Source of the DNA: Terriglobia bacterium
GTDB taxonomy: Bacteria > Acidobacteriota > Terriglobia > Bryobacterales > Bryobacteraceae
Direction: 5' to 3'
Assembly (NCBI GenBank): GCA_021325175.1
Contig: JAJPHS010000096.1
Location: forward strand, 1-59,212
DNA length: 59,212 nucleotides
Position numbers and translations under genes: made by a program. Shown here in pieces: positions 16,659-25,097 of the stretch. Numbering within the stretch: the stretch's first letter is position 1; each line of letters begins with the position of its first letter. The notes beneath the pieces are model-generated. The model was not told where the DNA came from. It did no database searches and saw nothing but the letters and a program-made list of their open reading frames with translations.

Positions 16659-17851
16659 AATTCGGTTCTCCAGAACATCAAAATTCCACGGTTCAGGCGA
16701 AAATGGCCGGGGCCGAGCGGAATGATTCCTTCGCCCGGGCGCGCGGCGGGAACCGCGCGGCGCGGCGATGGGTTCAGGAATTCGCCGCCGGCCACATCCT
16801 CAAGCTGAAGTTTTAACGGCGCCCGCTCGCCGGCCGACTCGATCGAAAAAAAATCGAGACCGACCAGCACCTCGCCGTCGCCACGCTCCAGACGCGTGAT
16901 GCGGCCGAGAACGCGGGCGCCCTTTTGGAACAAAATCTGCCCTCTTTGTTTAATATCGGTTTCAAGCACGGCTCGTACCGGATCGCCGACCGCCGCCGTG
17001 TGCGTGTCGATGTCGGACGCCAGCCGGAATTCCAGGCTGATGTCGCGCGGCAGATCGACTTCAGAAAGCGGCGCGGCTTCCTGGAGTGCCGCCTCGCGGA
17101 AGGTTAACGTCGATTGCCCGGTGAACTGGCGGCAGGAGGCGAGGCGGACGCGGTTGCGATTTTCCGCGCCATCCACGTCGCTCATGGTGAGCTCGCTTTC
17201 GCGCGGCAGAAGAAAATCGCCCTCGCCGATCGGGACGCGCGCGTAATCCATCCGGTCCATGGCGCGCGCAAGGCCGAGCCCGGCGGGAATTTCGTCGGCG
17301 ATCACTTCGATCCGCTGAACATCAAATGTCTTCGGATCGGCGTAAATGGAGCCGTGATAGCCCACCGTCGCCTGGCGGCCGCCGGCGCTCAACAGATAGC
17401 TGCTGCCGAATTGCGGGATCTCATAATCGAAGCGCGCCGCCGCGCCGTCGCCGAGCATCGCTTCGCCTTTATACGTAAACCGCGTGAACCCGCCCGCGAA
17501 GATCGCGCGGGCGTGATTGGCAAAGTTGCCGTTGCTGAACGCGCCCCGGCTGATGAGGCGGCGCGCGTCCATATCCTCAAAACTTTTCGCGCCCGGCCAC
17601 CCGAACATTTCCCTGCCGTCCACCAGCGCGACTTCAAGACGAATCGTATCGAGCAGCTCGAAGCGATGGGAAGCGGAGCGGCGATGATCGCGCTCCACGG
17701 TTTCGACGCAGGTGTAGTCCGGCAGCCGATGCAGGTTCCAGATCACGCGCGAGCGAATCTTGGCAAGCAAGGCGAGATCGGGAGAAATCGCGTCCGCGGA
17801 TTGAGCGAAAACGGCCGCCGCGAACGCAAAAAGCACCGCGAAAGACAGCAT
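16655..17851 (-). CDS. Exported protein of unknown function
   Basis: 398 aa. A signal peptide (MLSFAVLFAFAAAVFAQ) is followed by LPDYTCVETVERDHRR, a motif style recurring in Acidobacteriota exported proteins, and then a beta-rich domain. The last 140 residues look like a separate beta domain with the run ILFQKGARVLGRITRLERG. No enzyme signature was recognised. ATG 17851 was chosen because the signal peptide begins there. A perfect TATAAT ends 9 bases upstream of the ATG. It is the first gene of a coupled pair with the GH88 hydrolase, so a role in uronate-containing glycan use is possible but unproven. Confidence 0.82.
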   Translation of the reverse strand: MLSFAVLFAFAAAVFAQSADAISPDLALLAKIRSRVIWNLHRLPDYTCVETVERDHRRSASHRFELLDTIRLEVALVDGREMFGWPGAKSFEDMDARRLISRGAFSNGNFANHARAIFAGGFTRFTYKGEAMLGDGAAARFDYEIPQFGSSYLLSAGGRQATVGYHGSIYADPKTFDVQRIEVIADEIPAGLGLARAMDRMDYARVPIGEGDFLLPRESELTMSDVDGAENRNRVRLASCRQFTGQSTLTFREAALQEAAPLSEVDLPRDISLEFRLASDIDTHTAAVGDPVRAVLETDIKQRGQILFQKGARVLGRITRLERGDGEVLVGLDFFSIESAGERAPLKLQLEDVAGGEFLNPSPRRAVPAARPGEGIIPLGPGHFRLNRGILMFWRTEF

Positions 17852-17860
17852 AAGTGTTCC

Positions 17861-17866
17861 ATTATA
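17861..17866 (-). promoter_or_regulatory. Consensus -10 element close to a start codon
   Basis: A perfect TATAAT on the minus strand ends 9 bases before the ATG at 17851. A start point 7 bases downstream would leave a leader of two or three bases. Confidence 0.5.
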
Positions 17867-17927
17867 GGCGAAGAGCGATGCCAACCTGCTCTTTCCGGAC
17901 GCGCATCGTGGACTTGCGCCGATCTGC

Positions 17928-17933
17928 TAGCAT
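17928..17933 (+). promoter_or_regulatory. Candidate extended -10, CDGSH gene
   Basis: TGC followed by TAGCAT forms an extended -10; it ends 7 bases before the ATG at 17941. The same hexamer at the same distance precedes the cupin gene. No Shine-Dalgarno sequence is visible. Confidence 0.4.
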
Positions 17934-17940
17934 CGGGTTA

Positions 17941-18171
17941 ATGGCAGCGAAAGTCACCATTTCCAACAACGGATCCATCCGCATCGAAGGCGATTTCACC
18001 ATTCAGGACGCCGAAGGAAACATTTTTGGTCTCGCCGGGAGGACGGTTATCGGCCTGTGCCGCTGCGGCCACTCCGAAAACAAGCCGTTCTGCGACGGCT
18101 CTCACAAGCGCGTGGGCTTTGCATCGGTTTGCACCGCGCGCGATCTGCCGCCGCCGCAGCCGAAGTTATAA
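17941..18171 (+). CDS. CDGSH-type [2Fe-2S] protein
   Basis: 76 aa. Cys40, Cys42, Cys51 and His55 in CRCGHSENKPFCDGSH form the three-Cys, one-His CDGSH motif, which holds a labile [2Fe-2S] cluster. A short beta domain precedes it. Bacterial CDGSH proteins are small redox or cluster-transfer proteins without a settled role. ATG 17941 was chosen because homology begins at AKVTISNNG. The VWFA gene follows after 11 bases and may be cotranscribed. Confidence 0.93.
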   Translation: MAAKVTISNNGSIRIEGDFTIQDAEGNIFGLAGRTVIGLCRCGHSENKPFCDGSHKRVGFASVCTARDLPPPQPKL

Positions 18172-18182
18172 ACGAGGCGTTT

Positions 18183-19148
18183 ATGCGTGCGGTGATCGCC
18201 GCGCTCGGCTTTGGCGCCGCGCTTTTGGCGCAGAAGCCGGATATCCGTGTCGAGGTGGGCGCGGTCAACGTGGCCTGCGAGGTGACCGATCGCCGCGGCG
18301 CGCCGGTGAAAAATCTCACCGTGGCCGATTTCGAGCTGCGCGACAACGGCCGCCTGCAAGCGATCGATCATCTCTGGCAGGAAGACGATCTGCCGCTGAC
18401 CATCGGGCTGGTTGTTGATGTCAGTGGAAGCCAGAGCGCTTTCATCCAGTCGCATCGCGATGCCGTCACGCAATTTCTGAAACAGGTGATGCGGCCGCGG
18501 GACCGGGCGTTTATCGTCACCGTCGGTCCGGAGGCGAAACTGCTCGCCGATCTGACCTCGTCGGTGGAGGAGCTTCGGCGGCGGATCGAGTTGATCGACG
18601 TCCTCGATACGCCGGGCGCGCAGTTCGGCGAATCCTGCGAAGCGGTGCTGCCGCTTGCCGGCTGCGGCGGAACGGCGCTCTGGAATGGCGTGTACGCTTC
18701 CGCGCGGCAAAAGATGAAATGGGTGCAAGGACGAAAAGCCCTGATCGTTCTTTCCGACGGGCTTGATACCGGAAGCATGCACTCGCTCGGGGAAGCGATC
18801 GAGGCCGCGCAGGAGACGGAAACGGTCGCCTACGCGATTAAATATATCGATCCGGGGATCACGCCCGCGCAGGCCGGAGTTTTCGGGCGCAAGCCGAATC
18901 GCGGGCTGGAGCGGCTGACGGATGAAACCGGCGGCTGGACATTTCCCAATCCCCAGGAGCAACTATCCGCGATTTTTTCGAAAATCGAAGCGGATCTGCG
19001 GAATCAGTACGTGCTCGGATTCACGCCGCCGCCCGAGGCTCGCGACGGACGATTTCATAAACTCGAGGTCCGGATGCACGCGGATTCGGCGTATTTTAAG
19101 GACGTCACCGTTCGCGCGCGAGCGGGATATTTTGCTCCCGCAAGGTGA
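18183..19148 (+). CDS. Exported VWFA-domain protein (second copy)
   Basis: 321 aa. A signal peptide (MRAVIAALGFGAALLAQ) leads into a beta segment (VEVGAVNVACEVTDRRG) and a VWFA domain with the metal site DVSGS and the later VLSDGLDTG. A disulfide may link Cys residues in GESCEAVLPLAGCGG, absent from the copy at 5006-5926. Both copies end with RNQYVLGF/Y followed by a beta strand and a YFAP/YYAP terminus. GAGG lies five bases before the ATG. It converges with lysA with a 7-base gap. Function: family unknown, probably protein binding in the envelope. Confidence 0.9.
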   Translation: MRAVIAALGFGAALLAQKPDIRVEVGAVNVACEVTDRRGAPVKNLTVADFELRDNGRLQAIDHLWQEDDLPLTIGLVVDVSGSQSAFIQSHRDAVTQFLKQVMRPRDRAFIVTVGPEAKLLADLTSSVEELRRRIELIDVLDTPGAQFGESCEAVLPLAGCGGTALWNGVYASARQKMKWVQGRKALIVLSDGLDTGSMHSLGEAIEAAQETETVAYAIKYIDPGITPAQAGVFGRKPNRGLERLTDETGGWTFPNPQEQLSAIFSKIEADLRNQYVLGFTPPPEARDGRFHKLEVRMHADSAYFKDVTVRARAGYFAPAR

Positions 19149-19155
19149 GATACGG

Positions 19156-20388
19156 CTACTCTTCTCCGCGGATCAGGTCTTCGTAGGATTCGCGGCGGCG
19201 GATGATTCGCCACTGGCTGCCCTCCACCAGAATTTCCGCCGCGCGCGGCCGCGAATTGTAATTCGACGACTGCGCAAACCCGTACGCTCCCGCCGAAAGG
19301 ATGGCGAGGACATCGCCGGGTAAAACCTGCGGAATTTCGCGATCGCGCGCAAGAAAATCGCCGGTTTCGCAGACCGGCCCGACGACGTCGGCGCGCAACG
19401 GCGGCGCCTCGGTTTGCCGCACCGGCAGGATGTGATGATAGGCGCCGTAAAGCGCGGGACGAATCAGATCGTTCATCGCCGCGTCCACCACCACAAACTC
19501 CTTATCTCCCGTTTTTTTCCGGTAGAGCACGCGCGTGAGCAGGACGCCGGCGTTTCCGGCGATGGATCGGCCGGGCTCGATCAGAATGTGCAGGCCGCGG
19601 ACGGCGGCGCGCTCACGGACCTGCTTCACGAATCCGGCGATGTCCGGCGCCGCATCCTCCGGCTTGTAGGCGATTCCGACTCCCCCGCCAAGATCGGCGT
19701 GGCGAATCTCGAAGCCATGGGCGCGCAGCCGGTCGATCAGCAGCATCAGGCGATCGAGGGCGGAAAGCAGCGGCGCGGAATCGAGCAACTGCGAACCGAT
19801 ATGGCAGCTTACGCCCTCGAAGGAGAGATTTTTGAGCTCGCGCGCCCGCAGATAAACGGCTTCCGCCTCGCCGATATCGACGCCGAATTTGTGCGCCAGA
19901 CGGCCGGTGGAAATGTAGGCGTGGGTGGCGGCGTCCACATCGGGATTAATGCGCAGAGCGACGCGAGCCTTGCGGCCGCGGCGCTGCGCCAGCGCGTCGA
20001 TCAGCGCCAGCTCCGGCTCGGATTCGGCATTGAAGACGAAAATGCCGGCCTCCAGTGCCTGATCGATCTCCGCCGCGGTTTTTCCGACGCCGGAAAAAAC
20101 GACTCGCGCCGGATCGCCGCCCGCCTTCATAACCCGATAGAGCTCGCCACCGGAGACGATGTCGAATCCGGAGCCGGCGCGCGCCAGCAACCGAAGAATC
20201 GACAGGTTGCCGTTGGCCTTGACCGAATAACAAATCGAATGGGGAGCCGAACCGAAAGCCGCGTCGTAAGCGCGAAAATTTTGCTCAATCCCAGCCGAGG
20301 AATAAACATAGGCGGGCGTTCCGGCCCGCGCGGCGATCTCGGCGAGCGGCGCTTGTTCCAGATGCAAAACGCGGTCGCGATAGGTCAT
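19156..20388 (-). CDS. lysA: Diaminopimelate decarboxylase
   Basis: 410 aa. LysA decarboxylates meso-diaminopimelate to lysine using pyridoxal phosphate. The Schiff-base lysine is in CYSVKANGN near residue 55; HIGSQ, GGGVGI, EPGRSI and CETGD (active-site Cys) are all present. The ATG overlaps the phosphatase stop by 4 bases (ATGA), so it is coupled to a signalling gene. Meso-DAP is also the substrate of the DAP-type MurE encoded at 45857-47332. Confidence 0.96.
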   Translation of the reverse strand: MTYRDRVLHLEQAPLAEIAARAGTPAYVYSSAGIEQNFRAYDAAFGSAPHSICYSVKANGNLSILRLLARAGSGFDIVSGGELYRVMKAGGDPARVVFSGVGKTAAEIDQALEAGIFVFNAESEPELALIDALAQRRGRKARVALRINPDVDAATHAYISTGRLAHKFGVDIGEAEAVYLRARELKNLSFEGVSCHIGSQLLDSAPLLSALDRLMLLIDRLRAHGFEIRHADLGGGVGIAYKPEDAAPDIAGFVKQVRERAAVRGLHILIEPGRSIAGNAGVLLTRVLYRKKTGDKEFVVVDAAMNDLIRPALYGAYHHILPVRQTEAPPLRADVVGPVCETGDFLARDREIPQVLPGDVLAILSAGAYGFAQSSNYNSRPRAAEILVEGSQWRIIRRRESYEDLIRGEE

Positions 20389-22136
20389 TCGCAAATCCTG
20401 AGGACCACCACCGATTGGTCGTCGGTGATGGGCGTATCGTCGCGGAATTGATCCAGATGGTCGAAGAACGCGCCGGCGATCGACTGCGGCGGCTCGGCGC
20501 CGTGCTTCTTTAGCAGGCGCAGGACGCGGAGGCGCGAAAACTCCTCGCCGCGGGCGTTGAGCTGATCCTCGACGCCGTCGGAATAGAACACGATGACGTC
20601 GTTGGGCATCATCTCGACCGGGACTTCCTCGTATTCGCGATCTTCCAGCAGGCCCACCGGCACGCCCTCCACCTTCGGCCGGATCACTTCTCCTTGCCGG
20701 AAAATCAGCGGGGGCTCGGAGCCGGCGTTGCAGAGCGTGAGAAGGCGCTCGCGAGGCTCCCACAACGCAACCAGCAGCGTCGCGTACTGCGCGTCCACCT
20801 TGCGCTCCAGCAGAGTTTCGTTGAGCGCGCGCATCAGCACCGCCGGGCTGCGGCGGCGCGGGGCAAGAATGCGCAACAACCCGCTGATCAGCGCGCCATA
20901 GAGCGCGGCGGCGGCGCCCTTGCCGCTGACGTCGCCGAAAACGATCACCGCGTAATCGTCGCCGTGGTCGAAAAAATCGTAGACGTCGCCTGAAATTTCC
21001 CGCGCCGGGCGCGCGCGCAGCGCGATTTCCAGGCCGCGAATCTCCGGCGGCGTGCGCGGCAGCAGGATCGATTGCAGTTTGCGCGCCGCCTTGAGGTCCT
21101 GCTCCATGCGCTGCTCGCGCTGCGCCAGTTCCTCATAAAGCCGCGCGTTTTCGACCGAGCTGGCGATCTGCGGCGCCAGCAGCGACAGCGTTCTTTGATG
21201 ATCCTCGGTGAAAAACGCGACGCGATCGCTTTCCACGTCGAGCACGCCGATGACGCGATCCTGCAAAATCAGCGGCACCGCCAGCTCCGAGCGGATATCT
21301 TCGTGCGAGGCGATATAACGGGGATCCTCGGCGGTGTTGGAAACACGAATTACCTCGCGCGATTCGGCCGCGGCGCCGGTGATGCCCTTGCCGAGCGGGA
21401 TGTTATCGAGATTGACGCGCTGATCGTAGCGGACGCTGAAGCGGTGGCGCAGCACCTTCTTTTCCGCGTCGAGCAGGAAGATGCTGAATGAGTCGTAATT
21501 GATCAGCGCGCGAATGGTCGCGGCGATTTTTCCGAGCAGTTCGTCCAGATCGAGAATGGAGCTGAACTCCTGGGACAAGTGGGCCAGCGTGCGCAAGGTG
21601 CGATTCTGCCGCTCCACGCGGCGATAGAGCCGGGCATTGTCGATGGAGGCGGCGACGCGCTGCGCAATCAGCCGGATCAGCGCGCGGTCCTGTTCTGAAT
21701 ACGCCCGGACGCGCGTCGATTGCACGTCGATGACGCCCACCAGTTTGCCGCGCGCCGTCATCGGTACCGCCAACTCGCTGCGCACCGCGTCGAGCGCGTT
21801 GAGATAGCGCGGATCGTTGCGCACATCGTCAACCATCACCGGCGTGAGCGTCGCGGCGGCAACGCCGGTGATGCCTTCGTTCAACGGAACCGTCAGGTTT
21901 CGCACCAGCTCGTCGCGATGCCCGATCGAATAGCGGATGCGCAGCCCGCCGCGCGCTTCGCTGTACAGCAAAATGGCGAACAGATCGTACGGCACCACGG
22001 TCTTGACGATGGCCGCGACGTTTTCGAGCAGTTGATCGAGGTCCAGCGTTTCGGAGGTGATGCGCGAGACCTCGAGAAGAAAATCGAGCAGCTCGGCGCG
22101 CTCGCGGAATACGGCGGACTTGCGCGGGGTGGCCAT
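20385..22136 (-). CDS. GAF-GAF-PPM (RsbU-like) serine phosphatase
   Basis: 583 aa, cytosolic. Two GAF domains (about 15-175 and 190-345) are joined to a short coiled coil and a SpoIIE/RsbU-type PPM phosphatase domain (about 365-583). Metal-binding residues are seen in ISGDVYDFF, FGDVSGKG, YSDGVED and ITDDQSVVVL. Such proteins dephosphorylate anti-anti-sigma factors in response to GAF signals. No kinase or STAS partner lies nearby. It is 3 bases after deoC and overlaps lysA by 4 bases, an unusual setting for a signalling protein. Confidence 0.93.
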   Translation of the reverse strand: MATPRKSAVFRERAELLDFLLEVSRITSETLDLDQLLENVAAIVKTVVPYDLFAILLYSEARGGLRIRYSIGHRDELVRNLTVPLNEGITGVAAATLTPVMVDDVRNDPRYLNALDAVRSELAVPMTARGKLVGVIDVQSTRVRAYSEQDRALIRLIAQRVAASIDNARLYRRVERQNRTLRTLAHLSQEFSSILDLDELLGKIAATIRALINYDSFSIFLLDAEKKVLRHRFSVRYDQRVNLDNIPLGKGITGAAAESREVIRVSNTAEDPRYIASHEDIRSELAVPLILQDRVIGVLDVESDRVAFFTEDHQRTLSLLAPQIASSVENARLYEELAQREQRMEQDLKAARKLQSILLPRTPPEIRGLEIALRARPAREISGDVYDFFDHGDDYAVIVFGDVSGKGAAAALYGALISGLLRILAPRRRSPAVLMRALNETLLERKVDAQYATLLVALWEPRERLLTLCNAGSEPPLIFRQGEVIRPKVEGVPVGLLEDREYEEVPVEMMPNDVIVFYSDGVEDQLNARGEEFSRLRVLRLLKKHGAEPPQSIAGAFFDHLDQFRDDTPITDDQSVVVLRICE

Positions 22137-22139
22137 CGT

Positions 22140-22817
22140 CTAATAGGCGGAATCGGCGGCGGTTTGCGAAGCTTCGACGATCTGGACGCCGGCGCTGGCG
22201 CCGATGCGCGTGGCTCCGGCCGCGATCATCTTACGCGCGTCTTCCAGGGTGCGGATTCCGCCGGAAGCCTTCACGCCCATCGCGCCTCCGGCGGCGCGGC
22301 TCATCAGCTCGACATCGCGCACGGTGGCTCCGCTGGCGGCGAATCCGGTGGAGGTTTTGACGAAATCCGCGCCGGCCTCCCTGGCGATGGCGCAGGCGGC
22401 GAGCTTCTGCGACTCCTCGAGCAACGCGGTTTCAAGAATCACTTTGACGATCGCGCCGCGCGCGTGCGCCGCGTTCACGACGGCGCGAATATCATCGAGC
22501 ACGGCGGCCGTGTTGCCGCCGCGCAGCTCGCCGATGTTCAAAACCATGTCGATTTCGCGCGCGCCGTCGCGCAGCGCGATTTCGGTTTCGGCCACCTTGG
22601 CCGCGGTGGCGCTCGCGCCCAGGGGGAATCCGACGACGGTGCAGACTTTCACCGCCGATCCGGCCAGCTCCGCCGCGGCGAGCGGCACCCAATAGGAGTT
22701 GATGCATACGCTTGCAAAGCCGTATTTACGGGCCTCCGCGCACAGTTTGCGAATGTCCGCTGCGGTGGCGTCGGGGCGAAGCAAGGTGTGGTCAATGAAG
22801 TGCGCAATATTTTCCAT
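22140..22817 (-). CDS. deoC: Deoxyribose-phosphate aldolase
   Basis: 225 aa. DeoC cleaves 2-deoxyribose 5-phosphate to glyceraldehyde 3-phosphate and acetaldehyde. The class I aldolase residues are in view: [31 protein letters not shown], the Schiff-base Lys in FVKTSTGF, and [10 protein letters not shown]. It is the first gene of a deoC-phosphatase-lysA unit; the next gene starts 3 bases later. Confidence 0.96.
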   Translation of the reverse strand: MENIAHFIDHTLLRPDATAADIRKLCAEARKYGFASVCINSYWVPLAAAELAGSAVKVCTVVGFPLGASATAAKVAETEIALRDGAREIDMVLNIGELRGGNTAAVLDDIRAVVNAAHARGAIVKVILETALLEESQKLAACAIAREAGADFVKTSTGFAASGATVRDVELMSRAAGGAMGVKASGGIRTLEDARKMIAAGATRIGASAGVQIVEASQTAADSAY

Positions 22818-22949
22818 GGAGACAGCGGCTGGGGTCGTTGCTGGTTCATCGTAGCATGCGGCGGAGGGCGGATTTTCATCCGCGCCGGTTTCAGCCCTGC
22901 GCCTGCGAATTGCGGAGCGGAAGCTTCGCGCAACGGAGGCGAAAAACGA

Positions 22950-25010
22950 TTATCGCTTGGCCATCTTCCGGCTGAAGAAGTCTTCAGCGGCGTGATAGGC
23001 CCGGAGCCAATCCTGCTCCAGCAGAAAATCATGGATCTCGTCGGGGAAGATCAGTTCCTCGAAATCGACGCCTTGCGCGCGCAGCGCGGCAACCAGATTC
23101 ACCGTTTGGCTGAAGTCGACGTTGCGGTCGTCATCGCCATGAATCAGCAGAACCGGCGAGCGCCAGGTCTTGATGCTGGCCATGGGCGAGGATTCGAACG
23201 CAAGGCGGATCTGATCCTGCTGCTTGAGCGGATCGAGATTGGGATTGGCCACGCTGCCGCCGCGCGCGCTCCAGTCATGCACGCCGTGCATATCGACGCC
23301 GGCGGCAAAAATATCGCTCGATCGCGACAAAGCCATCGCCGTGAGGTAGCCGCCGTAGGATCCGCCCCAGACGCCGATGCGCGAACCGTCCACATCGGGG
23401 CGGGAAAGCAGATAAAGTCCCGCGCCCATCACGTCGTTATATTCGCTGGCGCCGGTGGCCCCGTAGTTGACCGCTTCGCGAAAATTCAGCCCGTAGCCGA
23501 TGCCGCTGCGGTAATTCACGCTGAGGACGACGTAGCCCTTGCTCGCCATGTACTGATTCATGCCGTAGGCGTTCGAGTAGTAATACATGTAATGCCAGCC
23601 GAGCAGCATCTGGCGCCGCGATCCGCCATGGAAGAAGACCAGCGCGGGATGTTTTCCGCCGCCCTTCGGCAGAAAAAGCTGGCCATGGATCCTCATGCCG
23701 TCGGCGGCGGGAAAGATGACCTGCTGCGGAATCACTTGTTCGGCTTGCGAGTACTCGGCCGGGATCGAATCGGGCGCGAGATCGCGCGGCGCGCCGCTTG
23801 CGGGTTTGATCGCGGCACGAATCGTTTCCGTGGCGCTCGAACGAAGATAGGCGACGGCGCCGTTGCCGGCATCCTCGGGTTCGAGCTCGATGCCGTCGCC
23901 GTTACGGCCGAGAACCGGCTGCGGGGCGCCGCCGGCGATGGGGACGCGCCAGTTGTGGCGGCGGTCGATGTCGTCCTGATTCGAGGAGAAAAGCATTTCG
24001 CGGCGGTCCGCAGTTAAAGAGACGTGCTCGATTTCAAAATCGCCCGGCGTGAGCAGTTTCGCCGGACCGCCTTCGGCGGAAACGGAATAAAGATGCAGCC
24101 AGCCGGTTTTTTCCCACGGAAAAACCAGACGATCGCCATCGGCCCAGTAAAGCTGATCGGAAGCGACCATGGGATGGAACGCGCTGCCGGGGCCTTTATC
24201 GGCGCGCCAGACCTCGCGGCCCTGGCCGGTCGCGAGATCGGCGATGCGAATCGACCAGGGAGTGAACGCCTCGCGCACGGGACCGGCTCCGCCGGCGCGG
24301 TTGACGCTGGCGATGCGGATAAACGCAATGCGGCGGCCATCGATGCTCCAGGCGGGCGATTCGTCGCGATCCGAGGACGGATCGAGGTACTGGAGCGATT
24401 TGTCGGCGGTCGAATAAACCTCGATCAGCGCGTGATCGCCGCGATTGGAGACGAAAGCCAGATGGGAGCCATCAGGCGACCAGCGCAGCGTGTTGGGATT
24501 CGCCTTCGTCTGAACGATTTCGACCGGCTTATCCATGCCATCGATCGCGGTGAGATAAATCTGGCGATTGCGGATAAACGCGACGCGGCCGTCATGGGTG
24601 ATCGCGGGCGAGTGGCCGTCGGCGAGCTTTCGCGGCGCGCCGCCGTCGAAGGGAACAACGTAGATCGCCTGCTCGGGCGTCGTCGCGAGGCTGCGCGGGT
24701 TGGGGTTGTCGCGTCCGATGTGCTCCAGATCGCCGCCCCGAACGTAGACGATCGATTTGCCGTCGGCGCTCCACTGGATCATGCCGATGTCCTGTCCGTC
24801 ATCGTCTTGATACGAGGTGAGCCGCCGGCCTTTATAATCGGGCGCGGAGGCGACCCACAGATTGCGCGCGCCGCGTTCATTCAGAATCCAAACGACCTTT
24901 CCTCCGCCCGGAGCGGCATGAATCTCGGAGGCGAACGGCGCCGAGAGATATTGTTCGAGCGTGGCGGCGGAGCAGCTCAGGATGGAAAAAAGCAGGAGGA
25001 TCGAACGCAT
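22950..25010 (-). CDS. Exported S9 prolyl oligopeptidase family peptidase
   Basis: 686 aa. A signal peptide (MRSILLLFSILSCSAA) is followed by a beta-propeller with repeated WSxDGxxxxF segments (about 40-420), then an alpha/beta hydrolase domain. The nucleophile Ser is in GGSYGG, the Asp in HGDDDRNV and the His in DEIHDF. The family cleaves short peptides, often after Pro or releasing acylated residues. TATAAA ends 8 bases before the ATG at 25010. It is divergent from the acyl-CoA synthetase gene. Confidence 0.93.
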   Translation of the reverse strand: MRSILLLFSILSCSAATLEQYLSAPFASEIHAAPGGGKVVWILNERGARNLWVASAPDYKGRRLTSYQDDDGQDIGMIQWSADGKSIVYVRGGDLEHIGRDNPNPRSLATTPEQAIYVVPFDGGAPRKLADGHSPAITHDGRVAFIRNRQIYLTAIDGMDKPVEIVQTKANPNTLRWSPDGSHLAFVSNRGDHALIEVYSTADKSLQYLDPSSDRDESPAWSIDGRRIAFIRIASVNRAGGAGPVREAFTPWSIRIADLATGQGREVWRADKGPGSAFHPMVASDQLYWADGDRLVFPWEKTGWLHLYSVSAEGGPAKLLTPGDFEIEHVSLTADRREMLFSSNQDDIDRRHNWRVPIAGGAPQPVLGRNGDGIELEPEDAGNGAVAYLRSSATETIRAAIKPASGAPRDLAPDSIPAEYSQAEQVIPQQVIFPAADGMRIHGQLFLPKGGGKHPALVFFHGGSRRQMLLGWHYMYYYSNAYGMNQYMASKGYVVLSVNYRSGIGYGLNFREAVNYGATGASEYNDVMGAGLYLLSRPDVDGSRIGVWGGSYGGYLTAMALSRSSDIFAAGVDMHGVHDWSARGGSVANPNLDPLKQQDQIRLAFESSPMASIKTWRSPVLLIHGDDDRNVDFSQTVNLVAALRAQGVDFEELIFPDEIHDFLLEQDWLRAYHAAEDFFSRKMAKR

Positions 25011-25018
25011 GTTCAGAT

Positions 25019-25024
25019 TTTATA
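25019..25024 (-). promoter_or_regulatory. Candidate -10 element, S9 peptidase gene
   Basis: TATAAA on the minus strand, preceded by TGC (extended -10), ends 8 bases before the ATG at 25010. Compatible with a leaderless mRNA. Confidence 0.45.
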
Positions 25025-25083
25025 GCAGGCGCGGCAACCTGGAAGCCGCAACCTGGAAGACCGTGTTGCGCCATTTCGGTTGA

Positions 25084-25089
25084 TAGAAT
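25084..25089 (+). promoter_or_regulatory. Candidate -10 element, acyl-CoA synthetase gene
   Basis: TAGAAT ends 8 bases before the ATG at 25098. The GGAG immediately before the ATG has zero spacing and cannot act as a normal Shine-Dalgarno sequence for it. Confidence 0.4.
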
Positions 25090-25097
25090 CTCCGGAG

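Noticed and set aside
15225-16808. Plus-strand open frame of 527 codons opposite PAP2 and GH88 genes
   Set aside because: Antisense shadow; no domain and no plausible start signal.
22868-22883. Perfect 6-bp hairpin GCGGAT-TTTC-ATCCGC downstream of the S9 peptidase gene
   Set aside because: It has no T-run on the relevant strand and is short for a GC-rich genome; chance is likely.
21720-24017. Long plus-strand open frame of 765 codons opposite the phosphatase, deoC and S9 peptidase
   Set aside because: Composition is that of a complementary frame (rich in His, Arg and Ala); it spans three genuine minus-strand genes.
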